From Actinomycetospora chiangmaiensis DSM 45062 (GTDB lineage: Bacteria > Actinomycetota > Actinomycetes > Mycobacteriales > Pseudonocardiaceae): a stretch of DNA of 64,000 nt. Shown here piece after piece: positions 7,773-16,535 of the stretch (position 1 is the stretch's first letter; each line of letters opens with the position of its first letter). The translations under genes were made by a program, and so were the position numbers. The DNA is taken from contig NZ_KB903229.1 of the NCBI RefSeq assembly GCF_000379625.1, positions 166,247 to 230,246 of the forward strand, given 5' to 3'. The notes under the pieces were generated by a model. The model saw nothing but the letters and a program-made list of their open reading frames with translations. It was not told the origin of the DNA and did no database searches.

Positions 7773-8396
7773 TCACCACCGCCAGACGCGCTCCTCGCCC
7801 GCTCCCTGTCGCACGATCTCCGGCTCCGGCCCGGAGAGGTCGACCACCGTCGTCGGCTCCTTGCCCTGGTCGCCCGAGTCGAGCACGGCGTCCACCTGGT
7901 GCTCCAACCGCTCCGCGATCTCCCAGCCCTCGGTGGGCGGCTCGCTCTCGCCGGGCAGGAGCAGGGTGCTGGACAGCAGGGGCTCACCCAGCTCGTCGAG
8001 CAGGTCCCGCGTGACGGCGTTGTCGGGGATGCGCACGCCCACCGTTCGCTTCTTCGGGTGCGACAGCCGCCGCGGCACCTCGCGGGAGGCGGGCAGGATG
8101 AAGGTGAACGGACCCGGGGTCGCGGCCTTGACCGCCCGGAACACCGGGTTGGACACCTCCACGAACTGCCCGAGCTGCGCGAAGTCCCGGCACACGAGGG
8201 TGAAGTGGTGCCGGTCGTCGAGGTGGCGGATCGCGCGGATCCGGTCGACCGCGTCCCGGGCGTCGATCCGGCAGCCCAGGGCGAACCCGGAGTCGGTCGG
8301 ATAGACGATCAAGCCGTCCTCGCGCAGCAGCGCGACCACCTGCGCGATGGTCCGACGCTGCGGGTTCTGGGGGTGCACGTCGTAGAACCTGGCCAC
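7773..8396 (-). CDS. YrdC/YciO-type L-threonylcarbamoyladenylate synthase-like protein
   Basis: A 207-residue Sua5/YciO/YrdC-fold protein. It has GLIVYPTDSGFALGC near residue 29, RIRAIRHLDDRHHFTLVC, the ATPGPFTFIL nucleotide-site strand near 90, and KRTVGVRIPDN followed by LLSSTLLLPGE. The RxIRHLDDRHHF sequence in place of the KxR...P segment, and its general length, fit the YciO branch better than true TsaC. A full role in tRNA t6A synthesis is therefore uncertain. Start choice: the ATG at 8396 opens MARFYDVHPQNPQRR, the normal beginning for this branch. Confidence 0.82.
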   Translation of the reverse strand: MARFYDVHPQNPQRRTIAQVVALLREDGLIVYPTDSGFALGCRIDARDAVDRIRAIRHLDDRHHFTLVCRDFAQLGQFVEVSNPVFRAVKAATPGPFTFILPASREVPRRLSHPKKRTVGVRIPDNAVTRDLLDELGEPLLSSTLLLPGESEPPTEGWEIAERLEHQVDAVLDSGDQGKEPTTVVDLSGPEPEIVRQGAGEERVWRW

Positions 8397-8494
8397 CTCC
8401 CGCAGCGTAGGCGCCGATGGAAGGACGTGTGCCCGTAGCCGTCCCGGGATACCTCCGTGATGCCACCGTGACCCGGGAGCAGGAGATCACCACC

Positions 8495-9049
8495 ATGGGA
8501 GCCCACGCGGCCCGCACGAGCCCGACCCGTCCGACCACCGTCGCCCGCGTGGCGACCACGACGCTGGCGGTCGCCGTGACCGGCGTCCTCGGGGCCGGGA
8601 CCGCGCTGGCCCACGACGGGACCGGGCACGACGGCCACGGTGGTCACCACGAGCAGGACGGGCACGCCGGACGGTCGATCGAGGGGGCCAGCGCCGAGGC
8701 GGCCCGGGCGCAGGCGCAGGCCGCGCAGACCGTGCAGGACGCGCTCGCCGACCTCGGGATGGGCCGGACCGACGCGGACCAGGTGTCCGACTCCGACTCC
8801 GGCTCCGACACCCACGACGGCGACTCCCGCGGCGACTCCGACGGTGCCACGAACGGTGCCACGGACGGGTGGTCCGGGTCCGACACCGGCGGGCACGCGG
8901 CGTCGTCGCCGACGCCCCCGGCCCCCGCGCCGAGCCACCCGTCGTCGGGACCCCGGACGACGACGCAGCCGATCGCGGCCACTCCCAACAGCACTGCGCC
9001 CTCCGACGTTCCCCCGGTGGGTGAGACCCGGACCATCCCCATCCGGTGA
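8495..9049 (+). CDS. Secreted His/Asp/Ser-rich low-complexity protein
   Basis: A 184-residue protein. The N-terminus has a signal peptide: positively charged to about residue 24, hydrophobic core TTLAVAVTGVLGAG, and cleavage probably after GTALA. The mature part starts with repeated HDGTGHDGHGGHH. A helical Ala/Gln patch (AEAARAQAQAAQTVQDALADLG) follows, then DSDSGSD and a Thr/Ser/Pro tail. The clustered histidines could bind metal. No family is recognised. The ATG at 8495 has AGGAG upstream. It resembles, in composition only, the tails of the IniB-like proteins further right. Confidence 0.65.
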   Translation: MGAHAARTSPTRPTTVARVATTTLAVAVTGVLGAGTALAHDGTGHDGHGGHHEQDGHAGRSIEGASAEAARAQAQAAQTVQDALADLGMGRTDADQVSDSDSGSDTHDGDSRGDSDGATNGATDGWSGSDTGGHAASSPTPPAPAPSHPSSGPRTTTQPIAATPNSTAPSDVPPVGETRTIPIR

Positions 9050-9133
9050 GATCGATTGCGCGCAACCGAGGTTTCGAGTCCTCGTGCGGTCGGCAAACCC
9101 GGCCGCGTCCGCAACACGAGGAGGTCGACACCC

Positions 9134-9973
9134 ATGGCACGCGTGCAGGTCGGAACCGAGAACGGCGCACCGATCGAACTGCACTACACCGACCAGGGCT
9201 CGGGCAGCCCGGTCGTCCTCATCCACGGCTGGCCGCTGTCGGGCCGCTCGTGGGAGAACCAGGTCCCGGCCCTCATCGAGGCGGGTCACCGCGTCATCAC
9301 CTACGACCGTCGCGGGTTCGGTGACTCCTCGCAGCCGTGGGACGGGTACGACTACGACACGTTCGCGGCCGACCTCGACGCGCTGCTGAGCACGCTCGAC
9401 GTCACCGGCGCCACGCTCGTCGGGTTCTCGATGGGCGGCGGCGAGGTCGCTCGCTACATCGGCCGGTACGGCACGCAGCGCGTGGCGAAGGCGGTCTTCG
9501 CCGGGGCGGTGCCGCCCTATCTCTACCGGTCGGACGACAACCCCGACGGCGGGCTCGACGACGCCACCATCGAGCAGTTCCAGGGCGGCGTGACGGGCGA
9601 CCGCATCGCGTTCCTCGAGGACTTCACGAAGAACTTCTTCGACGCCGGGAACGGCCCGCTGGTCTCCGAGCCCAACCGCGAGTACCACCGCCACATCGCC
9701 GAGTTCGCGTCGCCCAAGGGCACGCTGGACTGCATCGCGGCGTTCGGTCGCACCGACTTCCGCGAGGACCTCGCGGCGATCGACGAGGCCGGCATCCCGG
9801 TGCTCGTTATCCACGGCGACTCCGACGCGATCGTGCCGTTCGAGGTCTCCGGCAAGCGCACCGCCGAGGCGATCAAGAACTCCGAGACGGTGGTGGTCCA
9901 GGGCGGGCCGCACGGCTTCAACGCCACGCACGCGGACGAGTTCAACCGCGCGCTCGTGCAGTTCGTGAGCTAG
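9134..9973 (+). CDS. Alpha/beta hydrolase (non-heme chloroperoxidase/esterase type)
   Basis: A 279-residue alpha/beta hydrolase. The oxyanion region is VVLIHGWPLSGRSW (about 27-40). The nucleophile elbow is GFSMGGGE (Ser near residue 97), the acid is in VIHGDSDAIVPFE, and the His in QGGPHGFNATHADEFN. The GWPLS and FSMGGGE motifs are typical of cofactor-free haloperoxidases and aryl esterases. The physiological substrate is unknown. The ATG at 9134 follows an ACGAGGAGG region about 11-19 bases upstream. The codon run is uniform with neighbouring genes. Confidence 0.88.
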   Translation: MARVQVGTENGAPIELHYTDQGSGSPVVLIHGWPLSGRSWENQVPALIEAGHRVITYDRRGFGDSSQPWDGYDYDTFAADLDALLSTLDVTGATLVGFSMGGGEVARYIGRYGTQRVAKAVFAGAVPPYLYRSDDNPDGGLDDATIEQFQGGVTGDRIAFLEDFTKNFFDAGNGPLVSEPNREYHRHIAEFASPKGTLDCIAAFGRTDFREDLAAIDEAGIPVLVIHGDSDAIVPFEVSGKRTAEAIKNSETVVVQGGPHGFNATHADEFNRALVQFVS

Positions 9974-10056
9974 CCGAAGGATTTTTTTCCCGATGAGCAG
10001 GACAGCACGCCGATAGGGGGTCGGGTTCCGACCCGCCGTCGGGTACCTGCTCCCGC

Positions 10057-11097
10057 ATGAGCGTCGTCGACAACGCGGTGTACCGGGCCGGCCGCCGCGA
10101 GTCGGAGCCGGAGTCCCTCGACGGCACCCTCGCCGTCCTGCGCGACGAGGAGAGCCGGGACGGCCGCGGCGCGGCCGACTTCGCCTGGATCGGGTTGCTG
10201 TGCCCCGACGACGACGAGATCGCCCGCGTCGCCCGGGACTTCGCCCTGCCCGAGCTCGCCGTCGAGGACGCGGTGCACGCCCACCAGCGCCCCAAACTCG
10301 AGCGGTACGACGACGTGGAGTTCGTGGTGCTGCGCCCGGCCTGGTACGTCGACGCCGACGAGGACGTCCAGGTCGGCGAGGTGCACCTGTTCCTCGGCAC
10401 CGACTTCGTCGTCGCCGTGCGCCACGCCGAGACCCCCGACCTCGCGGACGTCCGGCGGCGGCTCGAGGACGACCCCGCCCTGCTGCGCCTGGGGCCGCGC
10501 GCCGTCCTCTACGGCATCCTCGACCGCATCGTCGACGACTACCGGCCGGTGGTGCACGAGCTGCGCCGTGACATCGACCAGATCGAGACCGAGGTGTTCG
10601 GCGGCGACCCGGACGTCTCGCGGCGCATCTACCACCTCTCCCGCGAGGTCATCGAGTTCCAGCGCGCCACCGATCCGCTGCGCGCGATCCTGCGCACCCT
10701 GCTCGCCGAGACCGGGGACGAGCCCGGGCTGGTGGTCCTGCACCGCGGGCTGCGCGACGTCGCCGACCACGTGGAGTCCTGCGTCGAGGCCGCCGACGGC
10801 TTCCGCCAGCTGCTCGAACGGCTGCTGACGGTGAACGCATCGCTCGTCGGACAGCGACAGAACGAGGAGATGCGGCGGCTCTCCGAGACCAGCCTCGCGC
10901 AGGGCGACGAGGTCAAGAAGATCTCCAGCTGGGCCGCCATCATCTTCACGCCGTCGGTGATCGCGGGCGTCTACGGCATGAACTTCGACGCCATGCCGGA
11001 GCTGCACTGGACCTTCGGCTACCCCTTCGCGATCGGCCTCATGATCGTCGCCGCCGTGGTGCTGTACCTGATCTTCAAGAACCGCGGCTGGCTGTAG
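10057..11097 (+). CDS. corA: CorA-family Mg2+/Co2+ transporter
   Basis: A 346-residue protein with a long soluble N-terminal domain and two C-terminal helices. The signature YGMNF is near residue 307, at the end of the first helix (WAAIIFTPSVIAGVYGMNF), followed by the loop DAMPELHWTFGYP. The last helix is FAIGLMIVAAVVLYLIF. The funnel domain contains ILDRIVDDYRPV and the basic tail ends FKNRGWL. It is a homopentameric divalent cation channel. A 7-bp hairpin (GGGTCGG/CCGACCC, 10018-10034) lies just before the start. No M-box riboswitch is apparent. Confidence 0.92.
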   Translation: MSVVDNAVYRAGRRESEPESLDGTLAVLRDEESRDGRGAADFAWIGLLCPDDDEIARVARDFALPELAVEDAVHAHQRPKLERYDDVEFVVLRPAWYVDADEDVQVGEVHLFLGTDFVVAVRHAETPDLADVRRRLEDDPALLRLGPRAVLYGILDRIVDDYRPVVHELRRDIDQIETEVFGGDPDVSRRIYHLSREVIEFQRATDPLRAILRTLLAETGDEPGLVVLHRGLRDVADHVESCVEAADGFRQLLERLLTVNASLVGQRQNEEMRRLSETSLAQGDEVKKISSWAAIIFTPSVIAGVYGMNFDAMPELHWTFGYPFAIGLMIVAAVVLYLIFKNRGWL

Positions 11098-11127
11098 GCC
11101 CCGGACGCCCGGGACGCCCCGGGCGCC

Positions 11128-12408
11128 TCAGGCGCCGGGCGCGCTCGGCACCGGCGTCTCGACCGGCAGGGCGTCCAGCCCGGCGCGGATCCCCTCGCCG
11201 AGGAGCCGGATCTCCTCGTCGGTGACGATCAGCGGGGGCGACACGGCCACGCCCTTGCCGAGTCCCCGCACCAGGAGCCCGGCCGCGCGTGCCCCGGCGA
11301 GCACCTTGTTCGGCGCGTCGGGCACCGAGGAGAGCACCTCCGGCGTCAGCTCGACGGCGCCGAGCAGACCGAACCCGGCGCGGACCTCGGCGACGTACGG
11401 GTGCTCGCGCAGCGGGGCCAGCGACGCCTCGAGCGCGGTCTCGAGCTCCTGCCCCCGCGGGATCAGCTGTTCCCGCTCGTAGACGTCCAGCGTGGCGAGC
11501 GCGGCCGCACAGCAGGTCGGGTGCCCGGAGTAGGTCGGGCCGTGGCGCAGCGTCCGCTCGCCCGGGGTGCTCCACCACGGCTCGGCGACGGCCGCGGAGA
11601 CGAGCACGCCCCCGAGCGGCAGGTAGCCCGACGTCACGCCCTTCGCGAAGGTGACGAGGTCCGGCGTCACGCCGAAGCGCTCGATGCCGAACCACGTACC
11701 CAGCCGGCCGAACCCGCAGATGACGCTGTCGATCACGAGCAGCACACCGTGGCGGCGGCACAGCTCGGCGACGCCCTCGACGTAGCCCGGCGGGGGGATG
11801 TGCACCCCACCTGCGCCGGTGACCGGCTCCATGACGAAGGCCGCGATCCGCTCCGGGCCGACGTCGGCGAAGACCTTCTCCACGCCGTCGAGGTCCTGCG
11901 GCGCCACCGTGTTCTCCCCCGCGAGCACACCCCAGCCCTCGCGGTTGGCCGGGATGCCGACGATCGAGGTCCCGTAGCCGTGGGTGCCGTGGTACCCGGT
12001 CTCCCGCGAGACGACGTGGACGCGCTGGTGCTCGCCGCGGGCCTGCCAGTAGCCGCGCGCGAGCTTGACCGCCGTGTCGATGGCGTCCGCGCCGCCCGAG
12101 CCGAGGAAGACCTTGCTGTCGGGGCCGGTCGGGGCCAGCGCGGCGAGCCGGTCGGCGAGCTCGAGGGCCGGGCGGTTCGCGATGTCGGCGAAGCACGAGT
12201 AGGCCTCGAGGCGGCTCATCTGCCGCATCGCCGCGTCGACGATCTCCTGCCGACCGTGCCCCACGTTGGCGTACCAGAGGCTGGCGCAGCCGTCGAGGTA
12301 GGCGCGGCCGGCCTCGTCGTAGACCCAGGCGCCGTCGGCGCGGTCGACGACGAACTCGTGCTCGCGGACGGCGGCCATGTCGGAGAACGGGTGCCACAGG
12401 GATCCCAT
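11128..12408 (-). CDS. Class III (omega) aminotransferase
   Basis: A 426-residue PLP enzyme. It begins WHPFSDMAAV and has the PLP phosphate site KVFLGSGGADAIDTAVKLAR. The aromatic stacking region is HVVSRETGYHGTHGYGTS, the cofactor Asp lies in VLLVIDSVICGFGR, and the Schiff-base Lys in LVTFAKGVTSGYLPLGG. It belongs to the aspartate aminotransferase-family/beta-Ala:pyruvate type aminotransferases. Where relatives have DEV.CGFGR this has DSVICGFGR, with Ser in place of Glu after the cofactor Asp, as in some subgroups. The amino donor is unknown. It is divergent from the GNAT gene, with 49 bases between the starts. Confidence 0.9.
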   Translation of the reverse strand: MGSLWHPFSDMAAVREHEFVVDRADGAWVYDEAGRAYLDGCASLWYANVGHGRQEIVDAAMRQMSRLEAYSCFADIANRPALELADRLAALAPTGPDSKVFLGSGGADAIDTAVKLARGYWQARGEHQRVHVVSRETGYHGTHGYGTSIVGIPANREGWGVLAGENTVAPQDLDGVEKVFADVGPERIAAFVMEPVTGAGGVHIPPPGYVEGVAELCRRHGVLLVIDSVICGFGRLGTWFGIERFGVTPDLVTFAKGVTSGYLPLGGVLVSAAVAEPWWSTPGERTLRHGPTYSGHPTCCAAALATLDVYEREQLIPRGQELETALEASLAPLREHPYVAEVRAGFGLLGAVELTPEVLSSVPDAPNKVLAGARAAGLLVRGLGKGVAVSPPLIVTDEEIRLLGEGIRAGLDALPVETPVPSAPGA

Positions 12409-12457
12409 GGGAGCGATTCTCGCGCTGCGGGCAAGCCCCCGACGACGTCGTCCTACG

Positions 12458-12934
12458 GTGACCCCCGTGGACGTCCGGCCGGTGACCGTCGAGGAGGCGG
12501 TGACGCTCGCGTTCGAGCCGGAGGCGTTCGTCGAGCGGTTCGGGCTCGCCCTCGTCGAGGGGTGGGACGAACCGGGTACGCTGGAACCGACGGTCGAGGC
12601 GCTCGAGGGCGGGGTCGACCCGCGGTGGCTGACGCACCTGCTCGTCGAGTGCGACGAGGTCGTCGGGATGGGCGGGTTCACCGGACCACCGCAGGACGGC
12701 GAGGTGGAGGTCGGCTACCACGTCGCCCCGGCGCGGCGGGGCCGCGGGCTGGCGACGGCCGCCGTCGACACCTGGGTGTCCCACGCCCGCCGGGCGGGAC
12801 TCGTCCGGGTGGTCGCGCGGACGGCGCCCGGGCCGAACGCCTCCACGACGGTGCTCGCGCGGTGCGGGTTCGTCCGGGACACGGCGCGCGAGGACGAGGC
12901 CGCGACCTGGTGGTGGGTGCGACCCCTGTCCTGA
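12458..12934 (+). CDS. GNAT-family N-acetyltransferase
   Basis: A 158-residue GNAT protein. Strand beta-4 carries GEVEVGYHVAPARRGRGLATAAVDTWV (acetyl-CoA site R-G-R-G-L-A). The C-terminal strand contains ASTTVLARCGFVRDT. It is closest to RimJ/RimL-like acetyltransferases. The start is a GTG at 12458, with another GTG three codons later also possible; an upstream ATG would overlap the divergent aminotransferase gene. Its target is unknown. Confidence 0.82.
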   Translation: MTPVDVRPVTVEEAVTLAFEPEAFVERFGLALVEGWDEPGTLEPTVEALEGGVDPRWLTHLLVECDEVVGMGGFTGPPQDGEVEVGYHVAPARRGRGLATAAVDTWVSHARRAGLVRVVARTAPGPNASTTVLARCGFVRDTAREDEAATWWWVRPLS

Positions 12935-13064
12935 GACGTGAGACGCACGCCCCAGCGACGGGTCGGGTCGCGGGGTGTGGCGGTGCACCCGATCGGCTAA
13001 TCCGGTCGGCGATGCTCGACACCCCGCGTCCACCGGATGCGGCCGATGGAGGACAGTGGAGGAT

Positions 13065-14195
13065 GTGACGGTGACGACGGGCGAGGTGATCGGCCGGGTC
13101 CGACGGATCGCGTCCGCCCGCACCACGCGCGTCCTCGTAGGGCTCCTCGTGGTCGCCGGACTCGTCACCGGGGGCGTCCTCATCCGGCCCACCATCGAGG
13201 CGGCCGGCGCGGCCCTCGGCGACGCCGACGTCATGTGGGTGTCGCTGGCCGTCGTCTGCGAGGCCGGCTCGATCCTGGCGTTCTCCCTGCTGCACCATCG
13301 GCTGCTGCGGGCGGCCGCGGTCCGCGTGCGGTTCCGCGCCGTCGTCATGGTCACCCTGGCCGCGAACGCGCTGCACCTGACGGTGCCGGGCGGTGCCGCC
13401 CTCTCGACCGCCTACACGTTCCGCAAGCGCCGCGCCTGGGGCGCGTCCGGCCCGGTCACGACGTGGACGATGGTCGCCGGTGGCGTCGCCGCGAGCCTGG
13501 CGCTGGCCGGGATCGCGGTCGGGTCGGCGCTGGTGGTCAACGGCCGGGCCACCACGCTCGGGCCACAGCTGCTCCAGCTCGCCGGGGTGGTCGCGCTCGG
13601 CGGGGTCATCGTCGTCGTCAGCCGCCGCCCCGGGTTCATCACCACGGCCGCCTCGGCGGGCCTGCGACTGGTCAACCGCGTGCGCCGGCGGCCGCGCGAG
13701 ACCGGGGTGGCGGAGCTCGTCACCCAGATCGAGAACCTGGCGCTCATCGAGCTCGACGGTCGCGGCCGCGTGGTCGTCGGGCTCTCCGCGCTGTCGAACT
13801 GGCTGCTCGACATCGCCTGCCTCGCGGCCTGCTGTGTCGCCGTCGGTGCGAACGGGATGACCATCTCGCTGGTCCTCGTCGCCTACGCCGCGGCCACCGC
13901 AGCCTCGAGCCTCGCGTTCCTGCCCGGCGGTCTCGGCCTCGTCGACGGTGCGCTGCTCGCGGCCCTCGTCGCGGGCGGCGTCCCCTCGCACCCCGCCCTC
14001 GCCGCGGTCCTGCTCTACCGGCTCGTCAGCTTCGTCGGCGTCGCGGCCGCGGGCTGGGGCGCCTGGCTGTGGGTGCAGACCCGTGGCAGCGTCGACGAGC
14101 GGCCCCTCGACGACCAGGTCGGTGACGACGGCGAGGTGCACACGCTGCCGTTCCCGTCCTCGCGGACCCGCGGCGACGTGGTGGGGCCCCGCTAG
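13065..14195 (+). CDS. Lysylphosphatidylglycerol synthase-like (UPF0104) membrane protein
   Basis: About 376 residues with about eight membrane helices, no soluble catalytic domain, and the LPG_synthase_TM pattern. There is a first helix VLVGLLVVAGLVTGGVLI, the conserved HLTVPGGAALSTAYTFR segment (PGG..S motif), and ASSLAFLPGGLGLVDGALLAALVAGG with LLYRLVSF. Such proteins are lipid flippase-like or linked to aminoacyl-phospholipids. The true substrate is not predictable. The GTG at 13065 or at 13071 follows GGAGG. The stop lies in a CTAG shared with the stop of the opposing Hsp70-like gene. Confidence 0.85.
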   Translation: MTVTTGEVIGRVRRIASARTTRVLVGLLVVAGLVTGGVLIRPTIEAAGAALGDADVMWVSLAVVCEAGSILAFSLLHHRLLRAAAVRVRFRAVVMVTLAANALHLTVPGGAALSTAYTFRKRRAWGASGPVTTWTMVAGGVAASLALAGIAVGSALVVNGRATTLGPQLLQLAGVVALGGVIVVVSRRPGFITTAASAGLRLVNRVRRRPRETGVAELVTQIENLALIELDGRGRVVVGLSALSNWLLDIACLAACCVAVGANGMTISLVLVAYAAATAASSLAFLPGGLGLVDGALLAALVAGGVPSHPALAAVLLYRLVSFVGVAAAGWGAWLWVQTRGSVDERPLDDQVGDDGEVHTLPFPSSRTRGDVVGPR

Positions 14196-16231
14196 TTCGA
14201 CGCCTGCCCGGAGGGCTCGCTCGCGGGCGTCGTCGCGACCTTCCTCGAGGTCGTCGTGGTGGTCGTGGTGGTCGTCGTCGTGGGGTGGTGCCCGCTCGAC
14301 GACCCGCCCCAGCTGCCGCCGGACGACGACGATCCCCCCGACCCCGAGCCGCCCGTGTTGCCCCCGGTGCCGGCGTCCACGACGCCGGCGGGCGCGGGGT
14401 TCCCGACGGCGGCCTCGGTCGGCGACGGCGTGACGGGCGGCGGGACGGACGTGCTGCTGGGTGGGGCCACGGTGGCCGACACCGTCGCGCTGCGGGCGTA
14501 GACCACCCCGCCCGTGGTGAGGGCCGCGACGAGGGCCACCGCGGCGGCCACCATCACCACCAGGCGCGTGCGCGACCGGACCGGCGTGGGTGGCAACTCG
14601 GCTCCGTACCCCGGATAGGCGCCGCCGGACGAGACCGGCGGACGGGCCGGGACGCCACCGACGTGGTGGCGTACCGTCCGGGTCTCGTCCTCCGTCGGGG
14701 CAGCCGGACCGGCACCCGCAGCGCCGTACTGCGCGGCGAACCGGCCCGACGGGTCGACCGGCAGGCGCCCCGACCGCGGTCCGGGGACGAAGCCGCCGGA
14801 GGGCGGTCCGATCACCGGACCACGGCCCGAGGGCGGCCCGAGGGCGGGGAGGCGGCCCGAGGGCGGACCGACGGCGGGCAGCGGGCCCGACGGCGGACCG
14901 GTCCGGACGACCCCGGGCGGCGTAGCCGGCGCCGCGGGCAGGGCCTGGCCGCGCAGGTCGAGCAGCCCCGAGTCGGTGTCCCCGCGGGCGGCGGCTCCGG
15001 CCGCGACGCCGGCCGCGGCGGCCGCAGCGGCCGCGCCGCGGGCGAGGGTGGAGGTCGCGGCGGCGGCGTCGGCCGCATTGGCGAGCGGCTCGACGGCCGC
15101 GCGTGACGTCGCGGCCCGGCGGACCGGCTCCGGGCGCGGCGCGATCGTCAGGACGGCACCGACCGCGATCGCGGTCTTCGGGTCGGTGTCGACCGCGACG
15201 GGGCGCCCGAGGTCCTCGGACACCATCTGGGCCACCAGCGGGATCCGCGAGGACCCGCCCACGAGCAGCACGGCCTGCAGGTCCTCGGGGGTGAGCGAGG
15301 CGGACTCGACGGTGCGGCGCAGCGCGGCGACGGTGTGGTCGAGCGAGGACCGGATCATCGCCTCGAACTCGTGGCGGGTGAGCCGCACGGTGGTGCGCAG
15401 CGACGGCAGCATCACCGGGATCGAGACCGCCGTGTCCGCGGAGAGCGCCTCCTTCGCCTCGACGCACTCCCGACGCAGCCGGGTCACCGCGGACACGACG
15501 TCCGGGTCCTCGGGGTCGATGTCGTCGAACGCGGCCCCGAGGCCGGTGAGGACGTGGGAGAACACCCGGTCGTCGAAGTCGACGCCCCCGAGCTGCTCGA
15601 TGCCCTCGGGACGGCCCGGGAGCTCGAAGCCGGCGGCGGTCCGGCGCACCACCGCGGAGTCGAACGTGCCGCCGCCGAGGTCGTAGACCGCCACCGTCCC
15701 GCCGACCTCGACCCGCTCCTTCGCCGCGTACGCGACCGCCGCCGCCTGCGGCTCGGGCAGGAAGGTGATCGAGGTCAGCCCCGCGTCGCGCAGCGCGCCC
15801 GCGAGCAGCTCCCGCTTGTGGTCCCCCCAGCTCGCCGGGTGCGTGATCGCGACGAGGTCGGCGGGACCGCCCTCCCGTGCCGCGACCTTGTCGACGACCC
15901 AGCGGGCCATCCGCGCGGCCAGGTCCTGGGCGGTGTGCACCGCGTCCCCGACGACCAGCGGCACGTCGTCGCCGACGCGGCGCTTGAACTGACGCACCAC
16001 GCGATCGGGCTCGGCGTGGGCCCGGCGTTCGGCGGCCTCACCGACCAGGAACGGCTCCGAGCCGTCCTGCTCCGGGGCGCCGAGGTACAGGACGGAAGCG
16101 ACCGAGGCGGACTGGCTGCCCAACGCCACGATCTCGGGCTCGCTCCAGTCGCGGCCGTGGGCACGGCTGAGCGCGGCCGCGGTGTAGGTGGTGCCCAGGT
16201 CGATGCCGAGCCTGTAGCGCGCGGTGTTCAC
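14192..16231 (-). CDS. Membrane-anchored Hsp70-like protein with long disordered tail
   Basis: A 679-residue protein. Residues 1 to about 375 are a complete actin-fold ATPase: RLGIDLGTTYTAAAL (phosphate 1), AVYDLGGGTFDSAVV (phosphate 2) and AVLLVGGSSRIPLVAQMV (adenosine region). Residues 376-550 are Ala-rich, then Pro/Gly-rich with repeated GPPSGR units. One membrane helix (VVMVAAAVALVAALTTGGVVYA, about 554-576) follows. A Ser/Thr/Gly-rich tail ends with eleven consecutive Thr. There is no canonical DnaK substrate-binding domain. The ATPase is probably cytoplasmic and the tail outside. It is divergent from the IniB-like operon, so joint function is plausible. The GTG at 16231 has GAGAGGA upstream. 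Confidence 0.88.
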   Translation of the reverse strand: MNTARYRLGIDLGTTYTAAALSRAHGRDWSEPEIVALGSQSASVASVLYLGAPEQDGSEPFLVGEAAERRAHAEPDRVVRQFKRRVGDDVPLVVGDAVHTAQDLAARMARWVVDKVAAREGGPADLVAITHPASWGDHKRELLAGALRDAGLTSITFLPEPQAAAVAYAAKERVEVGGTVAVYDLGGGTFDSAVVRRTAAGFELPGRPEGIEQLGGVDFDDRVFSHVLTGLGAAFDDIDPEDPDVVSAVTRLRRECVEAKEALSADTAVSIPVMLPSLRTTVRLTRHEFEAMIRSSLDHTVAALRRTVESASLTPEDLQAVLLVGGSSRIPLVAQMVSEDLGRPVAVDTDPKTAIAVGAVLTIAPRPEPVRRAATSRAAVEPLANAADAAAATSTLARGAAAAAAAAGVAAGAAARGDTDSGLLDLRGQALPAAPATPPGVVRTGPPSGPLPAVGPPSGRLPALGPPSGRGPVIGPPSGGFVPGPRSGRLPVDPSGRFAAQYGAAGAGPAAPTEDETRTVRHHVGGVPARPPVSSGGAYPGYGAELPPTPVRSRTRLVVMVAAAVALVAALTTGGVVYARSATVSATVAPPSSTSVPPPVTPSPTEAAVGNPAPAGVVDAGTGGNTGGSGSGGSSSSGGSWGGSSSGHHPTTTTTTTTTTTSRKVATTPASEPSGQASN

Positions 16232-16535
16232 GACGGCCGTCCTCTCTCGTGCGCCTGGATGCAGCGCGCCGAGTATCGCGGGCGCAGCGGGCACGGAGTG
16301 GCACACGACGAGGGTCTAGGGCCGATCCCCGCATCCATTCGGGTGACGATCCCCCTGTCACCCAACACCGGCGGTCACCAGACTCCGGAGTCGGTCCCCC
16401 TCGAGCGACGGAATCGCCCCGATGGCCCCCGGGCCGTCGCTTCCTAACGTTCTCCCCATCGCCGCACCGGCCGGACCGGGACGGCACGAACGACCCGCAC
16501 CGCACGCCTCGACGACATCACCAGGAGTGATTCCG
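16232..16535. promoter_or_regulatory. Divergent promoter region of the Hsp70-like gene and the IniB-like operon
   Basis: 304 bases without a gene. It holds an inverted repeat GGGTGAC-N9-GTCACCC (16341-16363) and a perfect 12-bp palindrome GACTCCGGAGTC (16381-16392), both about midway between the two starts. These are candidate operators, for example for the IniR-like regulator encoded at 25236-27854. No confident -35/-10 pair is assigned. AGGAG at 16523-16527 is the ribosome binding site of the next gene. Confidence 0.5.

Noticed and set aside
9060-9100. Sequence resembling a tRNA T-arm (CGAGG...TTCGAGT...CCTCG)
   Set aside because: The loop would be eight bases, no acceptor or anticodon arm can be built around it, and it lies directly before a well-marked start codon.
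10018-10034. Mg2+ riboswitch before corA
   Set aside because: Only one 7-bp hairpin is present within the last 40 bases before the start. No M-box-like set of helices can be recognised.
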